Of a stretch of DNA of 64,000 nt, positions 1 to 12,637 are shown piece after piece. Made by a program: the position numbers and the translations under genes. Source of the stretch: Cryptomeria japonica (lineage: Eukaryota > Streptophyta > Pinopsida > Cupressales > Cupressaceae). Below the pieces are notes generated by a model. That model was not told the DNA's origin. It saw nothing but the letters and a program-made list of their open reading frames with translations, and made no database searches. The stretch lies in assembly GCF_030272615.1 (NCBI RefSeq), contig NC_081406.1:462734072-462798071 (forward strand), given 5' to 3'. Within the stretch, counting starts at the first letter, position 1. Every line of letters starts with the position of its first letter.

Positions 1-965
1 TTGGATATGTATATATTTTATCTATAAATGTCTATTCATTGTTATTTGAGCTATTGAAAAGCATTGTTCTCATACCATCTCCTTGTTGAACACACCACAA
101 GAATGAGAGGGTGGGGGGGGAAGGGTAGAAGTGGGGGGGGGGGGATATTAGTTTGGACCTAAAAATTTACATAATTTCTAATCTTAAATTAAAGTTCAAG
201 TCAGAACTATATAAAATTACTGCAATAATATATCATGAAAGCACGAAACACAACAAACACATGAGCACAAGATTTAAAACAATCCTTGGAGTAATTTTTT
301 GGCACATCACTTGGAGGGAAATTTCCAAACAATCCTTATAGGTTGCAAGTTAATGCAATTTGGTAATTTTATGTAATAATGGCTACCATAAGAATAATTG
401 GGAGAATAAAAATGGGTGTCATCCAATTGTGCTTGAGGGCCTTGAGACATTTCATTGGATTTATTAGGAGTTGCATGAACTATATCATCAAGTGAAGATT
501 AGATGACTAATTCACGTGATTTGATAATGAATACAAATATACAAGCCATTAGATCAAAGCAAGATCAATGGCCACCATTCTCTTTGCTAAATTTATATTA
601 TAAAATTATAGAAAATAACATAAAGGAACTTATATAAGATAAATATCATCATAGGGGCATAACATCCTAAGAAGAGTGCATGTCCTAGGGGGATAGAGGC
701 AAAATAATAATGAAAATGTTGAATTGACAAATGTTACCCCAAATATGAAACCCTTGGCATGAAATATCACACAAGCCTTGTTGTAGATTGGGTGAATTCA
801 CACAACATGTTAGTGCATGATTTCATCAGGGGGAAACACAATGTAGTCGAACATGATTTTTGTAACAAAGTTGTATGCTTGAATGCTTTTCTCCTTGAAT
901 GCATACATGAACTTGAATTGCTTGATTATGCTTGGTTGAACTTGGTTTTAGAGACTTAGAGTTTG

Positions 966-1018
<53 letters not shown>

Positions 1019-3005
1019 GTGTTTATATGTAGCTTTTAAACCTTTTGAAATTTAATTTTCAGGTAAGGTTAATAAAGGTAAGTAAATTTCCACAATTTGC
1101 AAAGTCAACATTCATCTTTTGAATTTTGAGTCTAATTTGTTTGGAAAAGGGCACCCCACTATATTCCTAGAAAAATGAGCCATGAAAAAGGTTGTGAATA
1201 GGGTAATGCATCAGTTTTAAAGAAACAATCGTAAAACTAAGTTGAATTAGGCATAAATTACTTGAAAAAATACCAAAGTGGTTCCAAACCTAGTGTCAAA
1301 ATGTAAAGATATACAATTTATGAGAGTACAATAACTTGTTCAATTTTTTATGTGAAGTTGTTGAACATTTTTTTTTCATTGTCACTTAGAGGTGTAGTTT
1401 GACCCATCATGACCACTTTTTTTGGTCCCCTTTTTCTCACCATTTTTTTTTTAAATTGTAGTTTAGAAAATGAATTTGGCGCATTATAACTCTTATTTTC
1501 ATACATTTTCAATTTTATAAGTCTTTCTTTTTTTAAAAGAAAAAAGTGGCCACTTAAGAGCCCCATTTCGCCCCCCATTTTCATACACTTACTCCTAATG
1601 AAATATTATATATAGATAGTCCCCTATGGAACATATAAGATTCTTTTTATATCTCCCTCAACCACAGTTTTTAATGCTTCTATTTTCTAATGACTCTAGT
1701 GGGACTTGCTTTCTCAATCATTTTATCTTTTTGTTTTCTTTTCTTTTTAATCTTTTTATCTTGGGTTTTCTCACTAACTTGTCCTACATCCTTTTTGGTT
1801 ATAGAAAATATGTATTGTCTCAATTATGCCAATAATCAATGTGATATGTTATTTAAATTCTATCTAATTATTAATAGAGTAAGAGAAGACCTTTAACTGT
1901 AACTTTAATTACCAAAGAAAGCAACATAAAAGCTTCAAATCTCAACTAATAATGTTAGATGGGTCATCATATTTTAGATTATTCTCATCTTGTACTTTTA
2001 CAAACATTTTTAATATTTTCAATTTAATCATGATATATTGGTCTTTAATGTGCTTGATGTATGAAAAATAGTAGATTGACCTTTTTTTATGTTAATATTT
2101 TACTTGTGGACTAGGCTCCACTTATTCTTTCTTAATATTTTGATTTTTCTTTGGAAGCCATTTGAAATTAGCATCTTCAAATAAGGTGGCATCAAGATTG
2201 GTGAAATTTGATTCCTTATTTTTCTTTGGAGCATAAATATGGAATCTTCTATGTTTTCATATATGGAGGAATGAAATTATTATTGTCTACTACTATTTTT
2301 TCCCTTTTTACCCTTTTTTTTGTTATTTTGATATATTCCTTTGGTATAATTAGTAAATTCTATATTTGTGTTCATAAGAAAATTCTATTTAATGTTCCTT
2401 ACTCTTATAATCATAACAAATGTCACTGAGAGTGTCCAACATAATTTTCAAGTGTGAAGTGACTTGACTCTAAATTGTAATCATGATCATTTGAATCATT
2501 TGGAATATCTTAAAAATATTGTAATTATCACAAAAAAGATTTAACTAATGAATTTTTTCTTTGGTTTCATACAAAGTTTCTATTTGATATTTGTTTCCTT
2601 TGCAATCTTATAAATTTCTTTGTTCGAGTGACAACATAATTTTCAAGTTTAAAGTAGTAAATATGTATCTCTCATCACTACTATAATATTCTCTTGGAAA
2701 ACATAATTTAGACATTGATGTATCAGAGAGGGTATCACAATTACTATTGTAACAAAGGTCTTCCAAGTAAACTACAAAATCTAGCCAATGGAACACGATA
2801 TGGAAAACTTCACCTATCTCCTTAAACCCCATCTCAAGAGGAAATACAAAACTCTCTAAAGTGTCCACAAGAACCCCGTTGGCTATGTTTAGACAAACAC
2901 ATAAATAGTTTTATATTTGTTTGATGTGAATTTTTTAATTATATCAAATTATTCTATGCATATGCTATATTAATTGCCTGGATTAATGTGAATACCTTCA
3001 CATTG
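1..3005. other. Unassigned AT-rich DNA
   Basis: This stretch holds only short chance open frames. I see no protein motif, LTR ends or RNA gene. It contains two G-runs (113-120 and 132-144), a dinucleotide repeat at 971-1016 and several T-rich tracts around 1365-1460. It directly flanks the Copia-1 target duplication, so it is the older DNA into which that element inserted. It could be eroded transposon sequence, but nothing visible identifies a family. Confidence 0.6.
971..1016. repeat. (AG)23 microsatellite
   Basis: An uninterrupted run of 23 AG dinucleotides, preceded by GAAATG and followed by TTGTG. It lies outside any recognisable element. Its purity suggests recent expansion. Confidence 0.97.
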
Positions 3006-3010
3006 TTGAC

Positions 3011-4409
3011 TGATGGTATGATGAAAGAACAAGGATTCGGTCAACTACTGAGAGCGAGGGGTGAATCACTAGATAGAAAAACTAATAGAACTTCACCAAT
3101 CTCAAAATCAATCTCTCAAAGTAAACTTAGAACTATCAATGCAATATCTCTGTCAAGATAAAAACTGTCAAACTAAACTAGTTGACTATTACAACAGATA
3201 ACAGTAATCAACTTGAAACTTATAACCATTCAAATACTTTTATTGACATAAGTAGAACTTCATTTCGTATTGCTGTCGGTTATCACGACCTATCAAAGTG
3301 GAATAAGTAGTTAAGAAAATCAACCATAGAAACATAACCAAAAAAAAATTCACCACTTGACACAATATTTTTGACGTGGAAACCCAAATGGAAAAAACCA
3401 CGGTGAGATGGAACTCACAAGAAATTTTGAACTCTTCTGAAGTTTGCCCTGTTAGGAGCCAATCCTATTAAATCTCTACAAAAACTCCTGTTAAGAACTG
3501 ATCCTGTTACGAACCACATGGTCAAGAGATTGACTATAATGCCTTGTTAGAAGCAATACCCTGTGAGGATTAACCTTTATAAAGGATTTAGAATCCAAAC
3601 TAATTAATCACCTTGTTAGAGGATTTGAATAACACCAAGCTTGTTAGAGCTTACCCGGTTAGGGGATTTAACTGTTGTAATTGTTAGAAAACAACAAGAG
3701 TTTGTTGATATGTTTGAATAGCACTTCATTTGCTTGTTCAGATCCTTTTCACGCTCTTATCTGCCTTTACTCAAATTGCAGATATATCATCTAGTTTGGC
3801 AACCACACATTCAATCCAACTTTTCCAGCACACTCAAACTAAACAACTCATCAACCTTATAAACAAATCAACTAGGTCGGTAACATGACAAAAACTTAAT
3901 TCTCATAGAGATTACAAAAAATTCGGTTCAAGTATGACCATTGGATTACATAACAATCTCTACACATCATTCAAGAAATCCTCAATCGCTCCTTGATCAC
4001 CGCTTCATCTAACTCAGTAACTCATCATGCACTTTGTATTATATGCAATATAGTTGCTCATTCCCAAGACAAAAAAACATTACCTCAATGCACCAAAATC
4101 ACTTTCAAACTCTCTTCATACAATAAGCATACATGTTATAATCATTAACGCTCGTCATCAAATCATAAACCAATATAACCAATTCACCAAACTTACATGG
4201 TTAGGGTTTATCAAAACAACAAGTAGGGTTTACCAATTCAACCCTCTAATACTTAGCAATATCGGCTCACTCCAAAAAATTTCCTACGGATTACAGTTCC
4301 TTCACTTAGCTCTTCCTACCGGTTACAAAACATCATTACAATAATAACATTACCGCTTAATTGACATCAATAACATATCATTAATGCAATCTTCATGCAA
4401 ATTCCAACA
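3011..4409 (-). repeat. Copia-1 3' LTR
   Basis: This 1399-bp copy matches 9971-11382 along its length. On the plus strand it starts TGATGGTATGATG and ends CATGCAAATTCCAACA. Near its left end it carries a G-tract followed by TGAATCA (3057-3067), and further in the segment GTGGAAACCC..GGAAAAAACCACGGTGAG (about 3377-3408). Related segments occur in the other copia LTRs of this window. Confidence 0.93.
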
Positions 4410-4781
4410 ATCTCCACGTTTGGCATTGATGGCAATACAAATGTCAATACCATTGATTGTTGTGATTGTGAATAGGAATCCTAGTTTAGAATTTACCATT
4501 GTACTCTCCTTGTCTTCATCTTGTCTTCATCTTGTCTTCAATTTGTCTTCAGCTACTAGCTGGTTGTACATCATACAATTCTGCTCACAATAATCACATA
4601 GTTCTTCTCCTCCTTTGACAACAATGCCAAATAAAAAGTAAAACAAGCAATGTAAAACTTCATTGTGCAACATCAACAACCTACAACTTGATTCTCCCCT
4701 TGTGGAATAACTCCACTTCTACACCAATCTTGCTGTAAAATTCTACAAGTAGCTCCAGGACTGATGTAATCTACATCATGC
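4410..4781 (-). other. Copia-1 3' untranslated region with polypurine tract
   Basis: This lies between the pol stop and the 3' LTR. On the minus strand the purine-rich segment just before the LTR (plus 4410-4428) matches the PPT position of the other copia elements but is degraded, with CCACG where they have CCCCC. A short direct repeat of TTGTCTTCATC-like units, about four copies, lies at 4508-4552. A further CTTCTCCTCCTTTGACAACAATGCC block at 4602-4627 resembles the secondary PPT-like blocks of Copia-2 and Copia-3. Confidence 0.7.
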
Positions 4782-6262
4782 TCAATTTACCTCATGAAGG
4801 GGTACAACCCCTAACTGACTTCTAAGATACTCAAAATTAGTTTTAGGAAGATGTTTAGTAAAGATATCTGCAAGTTTCTCCTTGGTAGAAACATTCTCTA
4901 AGATCACATCTTTACTTTGCACTTTTTCCCTCAAGAAATGATACTTCAATTCAATGTGCTTGGTTCGTGCATGCAAGACAGGGTTCTTTGAAATATTAAT
5001 GACACTAGTATTGTCACATAAGATCTTTAGAGGTATTCTAAACTTCATCTTGAAACCTTCCAAAATGTATTTCATCCAGATAGCCTGGGGACAATTCATA
5101 TAAGTTGCAACATACTCAGTTTCAACAATAGATTGTGAAATAAAACTCTTCTTTTAACTACTCCATGAAATAAGTCTTCCTCCAAGAAAGAATGCTCCAC
5201 CGATTGTGCTTTTCCAGTCATCAACTTTACCTGCCCAGTCTGCATTTGTGTACACCTTCAAATCAAAGTTTCCTCCATATGGATAGCATAATCCATAGTC
5301 AACAATACCTTTCAAATATCTGAAAATCCTCTTAGTTTCTATCAAATGTGTTTCCTTCGGATTCTTCTAAAATCTTGCAACTAGACCAACTACATGAGCT
5401 ATATCCGCTCTCCTATGAACAACATAGTGCAATTTTCCAATCATTGACCTATGCTCTTTCTCATCAACAGATGTGGCTTCATCTTCCTTAAACAATTTAC
5501 AACATGTAACCATTGGTGTCCTAATTGGTTTATAGTCACTCATACCAAATATCTTTAATACCTCTTTCACATACTTATACTGTGTTGAAAATACCACTCT
5601 TCATTTGTTGTATTTGCAAACCTATGAATTTTTTTATCTCCCACTAGAGATATTTCAAACTCACTTCTCATTTCATTTGCAAAGTTATTGCTCATGTCAT
5701 CATTTCCTCCAAATATGATATCATCTACAAACACTTCACTAACCAATATTTTATCTCCTTCAGATTTAAGATATATTTTACTATCTTCACTGGTTCTATG
5801 AAATCCTATCTTCATTAGGTGTGAATGAAGCCTTTCATACCATGTTCTTGGTGCTATTTTCAATCCATATAGTGCCTTGTGCAAATTAAATACCATGTCC
5901 TTCTTGTTTGTTAAAGCATAACCATCTGGCTGCTCAATGTATACTTGCTCTTCTAGTATTCCATTCAAAAATGCTGACTTTACATCCATCTAGTATACTT
6001 TGAATCCTTTATGATCTGCAAAAGCTAGTAAAGTTTTGACAATTTCCAGTCTGGCCACTAGTACAAAAGTCTCATCATAATCTTCTCCTTCTTCTTGTGC
6101 ATAACCTTTGCAAAACAATCTAGCTTTGTTGCAAACTACAACACCATCTTCATTGAACATATTCATGAAAACCCACTTAGTACCTATTAAATTTTTATTT
6201 ACCGATTGAGGTACTAGAGTCCATGTGTTGTTCTTCTCAATTTGTTCAAGCTCCTTCTCCAT
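4782..6262 (-). pseudogene. Copia-1 reverse transcriptase and RNase H (decayed)
   Basis: Minus-strand translations show the copia RT: the N-terminal block NNTWTLVPQ..LIGTKWVF, then [12 protein letters not shown]-type sequence, QVYIEQPDGY, LYGLKIAPRTWYERLH and the catalytic FVDD in FVDDIIFGGN. RNase H follows with YTNADWAGKVDD and the C-terminal HIELKYHFLREKV..DIFTKHLP. The reading frame changes near 5570-5600, and several in-frame TAG and TAA codons interrupt it (for example just before 5990 and 5154). The enzyme would copy element RNA into DNA and remove the RNA strand. It cannot be made from this copy. Confidence 0.92.
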
Positions 6263-6584
6263 AGCTTTAACCCAATGATCATCACCAAATGCTTCCTTAG
6301 CAGTTTAGGCTCAACAGTGGAGATCATGCAGGAATTTTCTACGATTTTTCTTCTAGTTTGCACTCCAGCATCCTTATCTCCAATAATTTATTTAGGATTG
6401 TTATTGAGCCTCACATACCTTCGAATAAGATTATCATTATCTTTGGGTTAATATTCATTATCATCATCTTCTTTTGAGTCTACCTGTTCTAGTTGAACTG
6501 GTACATCAATATTTGCTTTACTAGTTTAAGGTTTCACAGGTTCTGGTTCCAAAAACAAAATGAAAGGGTCTTCATCCTTTTTCT

Positions 6585-7836
6585 CTACATTGGTTTCTCC
6601 TGAGACTTTAGGATACTCATCCACTCAAACATCAACACTCTCAATGATTCTTTGTGTCTGGTTGTTAAAACACTTGTAGGCCTTACTTTTGGTGGAATAA
6701 ACAAGAAATATACCTTCATTACTTTTAGCCTCAAACTTGCTAATATAGTCACATCTCTTAATAAAAATTTTTCTACCAAATATCTTAAAATAATCAACAT
6801 TAGGTGATCTACCATACCAATATTCATAAGGAGTCTTGTCCTTACCTCTTTTTACCAAAATATCATTCATAGTGTAGATAGTTGTGCTGACAGCTTCTCT
6901 CCAAAAAGTTTTCGCTACACCTCCTTGTATCATCATCGTCCTAGCAGCTTCAACAACTGATTGGTTGTTTCTTTCTGCAATAACATTCTGTTGTGGTGTC
7001 CTCGGTATAGAAAGCTATTGTTTGATACCATTCTCTTGACAATATCTAGTGAATTCCTAAGAAGTGAATTCTCCGCCTTGAGTTGTCCTTAGACACTTTA
7101 TCTTCTTTCCACTCTCCTTTTTAGCTAAGGCCCTAAATGCCTTGAATTTACCAAATGCCTCTATTTTATCCTTCAAGAATGTGACCCACATCATCCTTGA
7201 GCAATCACCAGTGAAGATCATAAAATATCTATCACCTTGAATACTTCTAGTCCTTATTGGTCCACATAGGTATACTGAAAAAGACTTGCTCTTGAAAGTT
7301 GAGGATGTCATCTTTCCTAATTAACATTCCTTAGATAGAGCATTAACCAGTTTGTCCAATTGAGGCAAACCTCTCATTGACTTTGACTTACTCACTTTAA
7401 CAATGTTATCAAAATTCAAATGACAAAATCTCCTATGCCAAAGCCAACTTTCATTTATTTTAGCAATTAAACAGTTGCTGACTTTAGGATTTAGGTGAAA
7501 CAGGTTACCTTTAGTTTTCTTGCTGGTTGCAATTAGTTCACCTTTTCTATCATAGATTTTGCACATACCATTTTTAAACTCCAATGGATATCCTCTGCCA
7601 TTGAGTTGGGCAACATTGAACAGATTGTGCTTTAGACCTTCAACCTAATAGACATCATCTGCACTGCTCTTTCCATTAATAGAAATAGTTCCCTTACCTT
7701 TAATCATGCAAGGTGAGTCATTACCAAATCTTACAACTCCACCATCATATTCCTTCAAAGAAAGAAATTTGTTCCGATCACCGGTCATATGATGTGAACA
7801 ACCACTATCAATGATCCAATCATCAGAATTATCCAT
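6585..7836 (-). pseudogene. Copia-1 protease and integrase (decayed)
   Basis: At 7645-7836 the minus strand encodes a retropepsin-type protease with WIIDSGCSHHMTGD, the DSG active site. At 7321-7584 lies the GAG-pre-integrase zinc region with WLWHRRFCHLNFDN. The integrase core spans 7057-7311 and 6625-6936. Two residues expected in the DDE triad look lost: the HTDLCGP site reads VYLCGP and the LRSDxGGEF site reads LRTTQGGEF. Stops split the frame at about 7640, 7318 and 7010. Integrase would join the DNA copy to the host chromosome; this copy could not. Confidence 0.9.
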
Positions 7837-7979
7837 GCATGAAACTAAAGATTTCTAATCAAATAATTCTTTAATGGCTACAAACACAATGTCTTCATTA
7901 GCATCACCATCAGATTCCTCATCAGTGATACCACCATCAACTACAATAAGACAATCTCTTTTTCCTTTTCCCTTGTACT

Positions 7980-9896
7980 TCTAGTACTTGTCTCGCTTGT
8001 GCTCATTATCACCATTGGGACAATTAGCATCTATGTGTCCAATCTTGTTGCATGCAAAACATTTCAAAGGTAATTTACCTGTATATTTACCGGTTCCTCT
8101 GGGCAACCACTTGGCCAACAAAGATTCAATCTAAAATAAATTATCTTCATCATTGGCTTCTTTGTTGGATCTAGATTCATAACTGTGACTGACATCTCTA
8201 CTTTTTCTCATAGATGGGTTAGAAATATAAGCTTTAAATGGTGATTCAAATTTCTGAACACTACCATCATAACCATTTAATCCAAAAGTAGTAAGTTTAC
8301 CAATGATGGAATCAAGGGCTACCTTGGTTTTGTCAATAGATTTCAACTCCTAAATGGCTACAACTCAGATAGCGTAGACTGGTAGCAGGGTTCTCAATAC
8401 CTTACTACCTACTGTGGCATCATCCATTTTACCAATAACACCCTTGATCTCACCAACTATCTCTTTTATCCTCTGACCATACTGTTGGATATTCTCACCT
8501 TCTGCCATCCATATGTCATCAAAATTCCCTCTTAGACCTTCCTTGGAAATCTTCACATGTTCATTATTGCTATAAATCTCTTCAATTTTCTTCCATACCT
8601 TATGTGTAGTCTCCAGATCATGAACTGTTAGGACCCAGAGGCAATTGAGAGGGGGGGGGGGGGTGAATCAGTTGTCTATTAATTTCAACCCAAATATAAC
8701 TTAACCAAACTTATTGCTGGTAGATAGTTTAGCAGTTAATAATAATACAGATAAAGTTTAATTCATGAAATAGAAAGACAAATAACATACATAACACATA
8801 ACACAGTTATTTGTACATGGAAACCCTTTAAGGGGAAAAACCATGGTGGGAAACTTTACCCATAATCAGATGATACTACTGCAGATAGTATGTGTGTACA
8901 AATGGGTTCTGCACATGCAGAAAGGTCAACTGCCTAGATCTCATTGCTCAACCACAAAATGGGAGTCACACTAACTACAATTGGATGGTTAAATCCAATG
9001 ATAATGTACTGCTCAAAATAACATCTTCATATGCTGGATTCAGTACCAGTTAAGCTCTGTTTATCTTCCTCATACCTTCCTTAAATCTTCAAATGATGTC
9101 TGCATGTATAGCTCTGGTTATATTCACATATATCTTATTAAAATCCTTTTCCTTACTCCTCTACATAATCTCACAACTGAGATCTTACATATATACCAAA
9201 ACCTAAGACTAGATGTGTAGGTCGACTCACTAAGATATTACAATAAAATCAATTACAAATGAATCAATATGCGATGCATCATGTTAGCTCAATACATTTA
9301 CAATAGTAACAAAACATCTCCATAATGTGTCGTGCTTATCTGGAATAGATAATGCTTGTCGGTCCATAACCTAGACCTATTTGCCAGTAACAACAAATAT
9401 GTAAACTCGATTGTACCAATAATCAAATCACCAAAACCAAGTGTCCAAACAATGTCTTTGACATAACCAAGTAATCTCCAAATGATAACAGATCATCCTT
9501 AGTGCCGATAAACAATATAACTTGTAGGTTAACCAGATACCGGTGACTGTGCATAAGTCACTGAACATGCCGGTGAACATAACCAAAGATCTCCACAAGG
9601 ATAAGTGTTGAAAAGTGTTGACATCAATGACAAAACCAATGCAACACATCCATAATACCAACATGAACATCAACATATTCAGTATCAGATAAAGAACTGA
9701 TAATAGCCTCTAGTGCTTGATTGTTTTCTTGTTGCTCATTCTTTTGATCATTAGTCATAATTCTAGTAGGTGCAACATATTGAGTATTAATATGTTCCTA
9801 GTATTGATTTCCAAGACACTTGATATAAATTTTCATTCTATCACTCCATATCCTATACTTCTCTCTATTAAACTTTAGACCTTCCTTCTTCATCAT
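7980..9896 (-). pseudogene. Copia-1 gag, interrupted by a solo LTR
   Basis: The likely start is the ATG whose complement lies at 9894-9896, just inside the primer site. The first part (9896-9669) and second part (8620-7980) are separated by the solo LTR at 8626-9663. Removing the insert plus one target duplication keeps the frame (297 bases between the flanking frame marks). The second part contains LRGNFDDIWMAEGENIQQYGQ, typical of the UBN2-type copia gag. An intact CCHC knuckle, CFACNKIGHIDANC, sits near 8025-8068. Gag forms the particle that packages element RNA. In-frame stops occur in both halves. Confidence 0.88.
8626..9663 (-). mobile_element. Solo LTR of another copia-type family nested in Copia-1 gag
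   Basis: A 1038-bp segment starting TGTTAGGACCC and ending ATACCAACA, flanked by an exact 5-bp duplication TGAAC (8621-8625 and 9664-9668). It holds no coding frame of note. Near its left end a 14-G tract is followed by TGAATCA, and further in it has ACATGGAAACCCTTTAAGGGGAAAAACCATGGTGGG. Both features are shared with the copia LTRs here, and their orientation suggests minus strand. A solo LTR arises by recombination between the two LTRs of a full element, leaving one LTR and the target duplication. Confidence 0.92.
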
Positions 9897-9954
9897 TATT
9901 TACAAGATCTTTACCTCAAGTTGTTAGGATTAGACCTTAGAGGACCTAAGAACC

Positions 9955-9970
9955 TGGCTCTTATACCAAT
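9955..9970 (-). other. Copia-1 primer binding site
   Basis: Next to the inner end of the 5' LTR the minus strand reads ATTGGTATAAGAGCC. This matches the initiator-methionine tRNA primer site of plant copia elements (TGGTATCAGAGC) with one change, C to A. First-strand DNA synthesis would start here. Confidence 0.88.
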
Positions 9971-11382
9971 TGATGGTATTATGAAAGAACAAGGATCTGG
10001 TCAACTAATGAGGTAGGGGGGGGGGTGAATTAGTAGATAGAAAAACTGATAAAACTTCATGAATCTCAAAATCAATCTCTCAAAGTAAACTTAGAACTAT
10101 CAATGCAATATCTCTATCAAGATAAAAACTGTCAAACTAAACTAGTTGACTGTTACAATAGATAACAATAATCAACTTGAAACTTATAACCATTCAAATA
10201 CTTTTACTGACATAAGTAAAACTTCATTTCATATTGTTGTTGGTTATCATGACTTATCAAAGTGGAATAAGTAGTTAAGAAAATCAACCATAGAAACATA
10301 ACCACAAAAACATTCACCACTTGGCACAATAAATTTGACGTGGAAACCCAAATGGGAAAAACCATGGTGAGATGGAACTCACAAGAAATTTTGAACTCTT
10401 CTGAAGTTTGCCTTGTTAGGAGCCAAGGCTGTTAAAGGTTTACAAAAGGCCCTGTTAAGAACTGATCCTATTAGGAACCACTCGGTTAAGGGATTGACTA
10501 TAATGCCTTGTTAGAAGAAATACCTTGTAAGGAGTAACCTTTGTAAAGGATTTAGAATCCAAGATAATGGATCACCTTGTTATAGGATTTGAATAATACC
10601 AAGATTGTTAGAGCTTACCCGGTTTGGGGATTTAACTGCTATAATTTTTAGAAAACAATAGGAGTTTTCTGATCTGTTTGAATAACAGTTCACTTGCTTG
10701 TTCAAATCCTTTTCATGCTACTATCTTCCTTTACTCAAACTGTAGATACATCATCTAGTTCGGCAACCACACATTCAATTCAACTTTGCCAACACACTCA
10801 AACTAAACAAATCATCGACCTTATAAACAAAAAAAATAGGTCGGTAACACAACAAAAACATAATTCTCATAGATTTTACAAACAAGTAGGTTTAAGTATG
10901 ACAGTTGGATTACATAACAATCTCTACACATCATTCAAGAAAGCCTCAACTGCTCCTTGATCACCGCTTCATCGATCTCAATAACTCATCACCTACTTTG
11001 CATTATATGCAATATACTTGCTCATTCCCAATACAAAAAAAATATTACCTCAACATGCCAAAATCACTTTGAAACTCTCTTCATACAATATGCATATTTG
11101 TTATAATCATCACCGCTTGTCATCAAGTCATAAACCAATATAGCCAATTCACCAAACTTAATTGGTTAGGGTTTATCAAAACAACAAGTAGGGTTTACCG
11201 GTTCAACCCTCCAATACTTAGCAATACCAATTCACTCCACAAACTTTCCTACCAGTTACAGTTCCTTCACTTAGCTCTTCCTACCTGTTACAAAACATCA
11301 TTACAATAATAACATTACCGGTTAATTGATATCAATGACAACATAACATATCATTAATGCAATCTTCATGCAAATGCCAACA
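9971..11382 (-). repeat. Copia-1 5' LTR
   Basis: A 1412-bp partner of the LTR at 3011-4409. It starts TGATGGTATTATG on the plus strand and ends CATGCAAATGCCAACA, directly before the TTGAC duplication. The G-tract before TGAATTA (10016-10031) is longer than in the partner. As the upstream LTR of a minus-strand element it would carry the promoter. I could not place a TATA box with confidence. Confidence 0.93.
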
Positions 11383-11387
11383 TTGAC

Positions 11388-11871
11388 TATGGAGAAAATA
11401 ATGACCATATTAATTGTGGTTTAGGATCTCCTTGTAAAATGAAATAAGTAAAGGTACATGAGGAGGTGAAATTTTATGAATAATAGTCATAAATGGTTTT
11501 TTGTAGAAGTATGGGAAAAAGGAACAAACATGCAAGTTGTATACATAGGATCTATATCCATAAGTGTATACATCACATAATTAGTTGTATGTTTGAATAC
11601 CTATTAGTGTTCAATATTTTTAGATTGTGCATCCAATGAAATACTGTTAGCATATCTTTTTCAATTTCATTCTAGTGGAGCACCCTAACAATTTCCATAA
11701 TGATTCATACAATTCATATGAATTATATTATATTATCAATGAGACTTACAATTTTATGCTTCAATACCACACAAGTGCATGTATGGTGTAAATTAACTCT
11801 ACAAAATTTGTAGAGGGATTATTCATTATAACAATCAAATAATCCTTAAGAGCAATCCACTACATTAATAG
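11388..11871. other. Unassigned AT-rich spacer between Copia-1 and Gypsy-1
   Basis: It contains no open frame or structural motif that I can support. Its left edge is the Copia-1 target duplication, so it continues the DNA of 1-3005. Its right edge meets the gypsy 5' LTR. Confidence 0.6.
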
Positions 11872-12616
11872 TGTAGACACTTAAAATTGTCCTATTTAAT
11901 TAAATAATTTTTTATTTATTTAACGAATTCATTAATCCTCTTCTAAGCCTTTCCTCGTTTAAATAAATACTTTTATTTATTTAAATTTTCCTTTTCCTAA
12001 ATTAAATAAATACTTATTTATTTAATTGATCCCATTTCGTCTACTAATTAAATAAATCTTTATTTATTTAATTAATTCATTAGCCTTTTCTATCCATGAC
12101 ACATGTCATTCATCTCTTAATTCCTACACTATCTACCCCCTTTATCATTTTATTATTTCCTCTACCTACCCTCTAATCCTAGCCGACCATTTATATTTAC
12201 ACCTCTTAATCGTATCCCTCCATTTGTTACAGTGTCTTCTATATAAGAGGATGCTTCTTTCATTATGAACCCTAATCATTCAAATCAGCTAATGAGCATT
12301 CTAATCAATCTTATGCAATCAAGCCTTTTTTCGATCAAACTATCAACCACATTTTCATTTTTTGTTGAGCTCTTGTGCATACATAAAATCTGAGAGCAAA
12401 TATATCAAGCAAGATCAATGGAGATAAGAAGAATGAAGATTCAAACCCTAGTTGACATGTAATGGTATAATCTTTTTGATTTTGTTGATTTGCATTGTCT
12501 TAAGTAATCTTCATATGTTATGGTGGATCTTTGTTGTTGTTAGGCTAGGGTTTTGTGGTTGAATTCATTTAGTCTTTCAATATTGTTGTTCCATTATCCA
12601 GTTTTCACCATACACA
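11872..12616 (+). repeat. Gypsy-1 5' LTR
   Basis: A 745-bp LTR starting TGTAGACACTTAAAATTG and ending CACCATACACA. An inverted relative lies at 21212-22061. The upstream half holds several AT palindromes of the form TTAAATAAAT..ATTTATTTAA (11958-11984, 11999-12027, 12046-12073). A TATATAAG box at 12240-12247 is conserved in the inverted copy (CTTATATA at 21567-21574), so transcription probably starts shortly after it. I see no target duplication because the other end is missing. Confidence 0.9.
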
Positions 12617-12618
12617 TT

Positions 12619-12637
12619 TTGGCACACCCAGTGGGAC
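12619..12637 (+). other. Gypsy-1 primer binding site
   Basis: Immediately after the LTR the sequence is TTTTGGCACACCCAGTGGGAC. The TGGCAC..CCxGTGGGAC pattern at this position is the usual tRNA primer site of plant Tat-type gypsy elements. I cannot name the tRNA from sequence alone. Confidence 0.8.

Larger units (their letters stand above)
3011..11382 (-). mobile_element. Copia-1: complete Ty1/copia LTR retrotransposon, minus strand
   Basis: Two direct LTRs (3011-4409 and 9971-11382) enclose gag, protease, integrase, RT and RNase H remnants in the order PR-IN-RT-RH, which defines Ty1/copia. The element ends are TGATGG and CCAACA on the plus strand, and an exact 5-bp target duplication TTGAC lies at 3006-3010 and 11383-11387. 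The polyprotein frame is continuous from 9896 to about 6936 once a nested solo LTR is set aside. One frameshift follows between IN and RT and another within RT, and in-frame stops are scattered throughout, so the element is dead. The LTRs differ at many positions, which indicates an old insertion. Confidence 0.95.

Noticed and set aside
1348-1584. Lys-rich minus frame near the left edge
   Set aside because: It arises from T-rich tracts on the plus strand, with no motif and no conserved neighbour.
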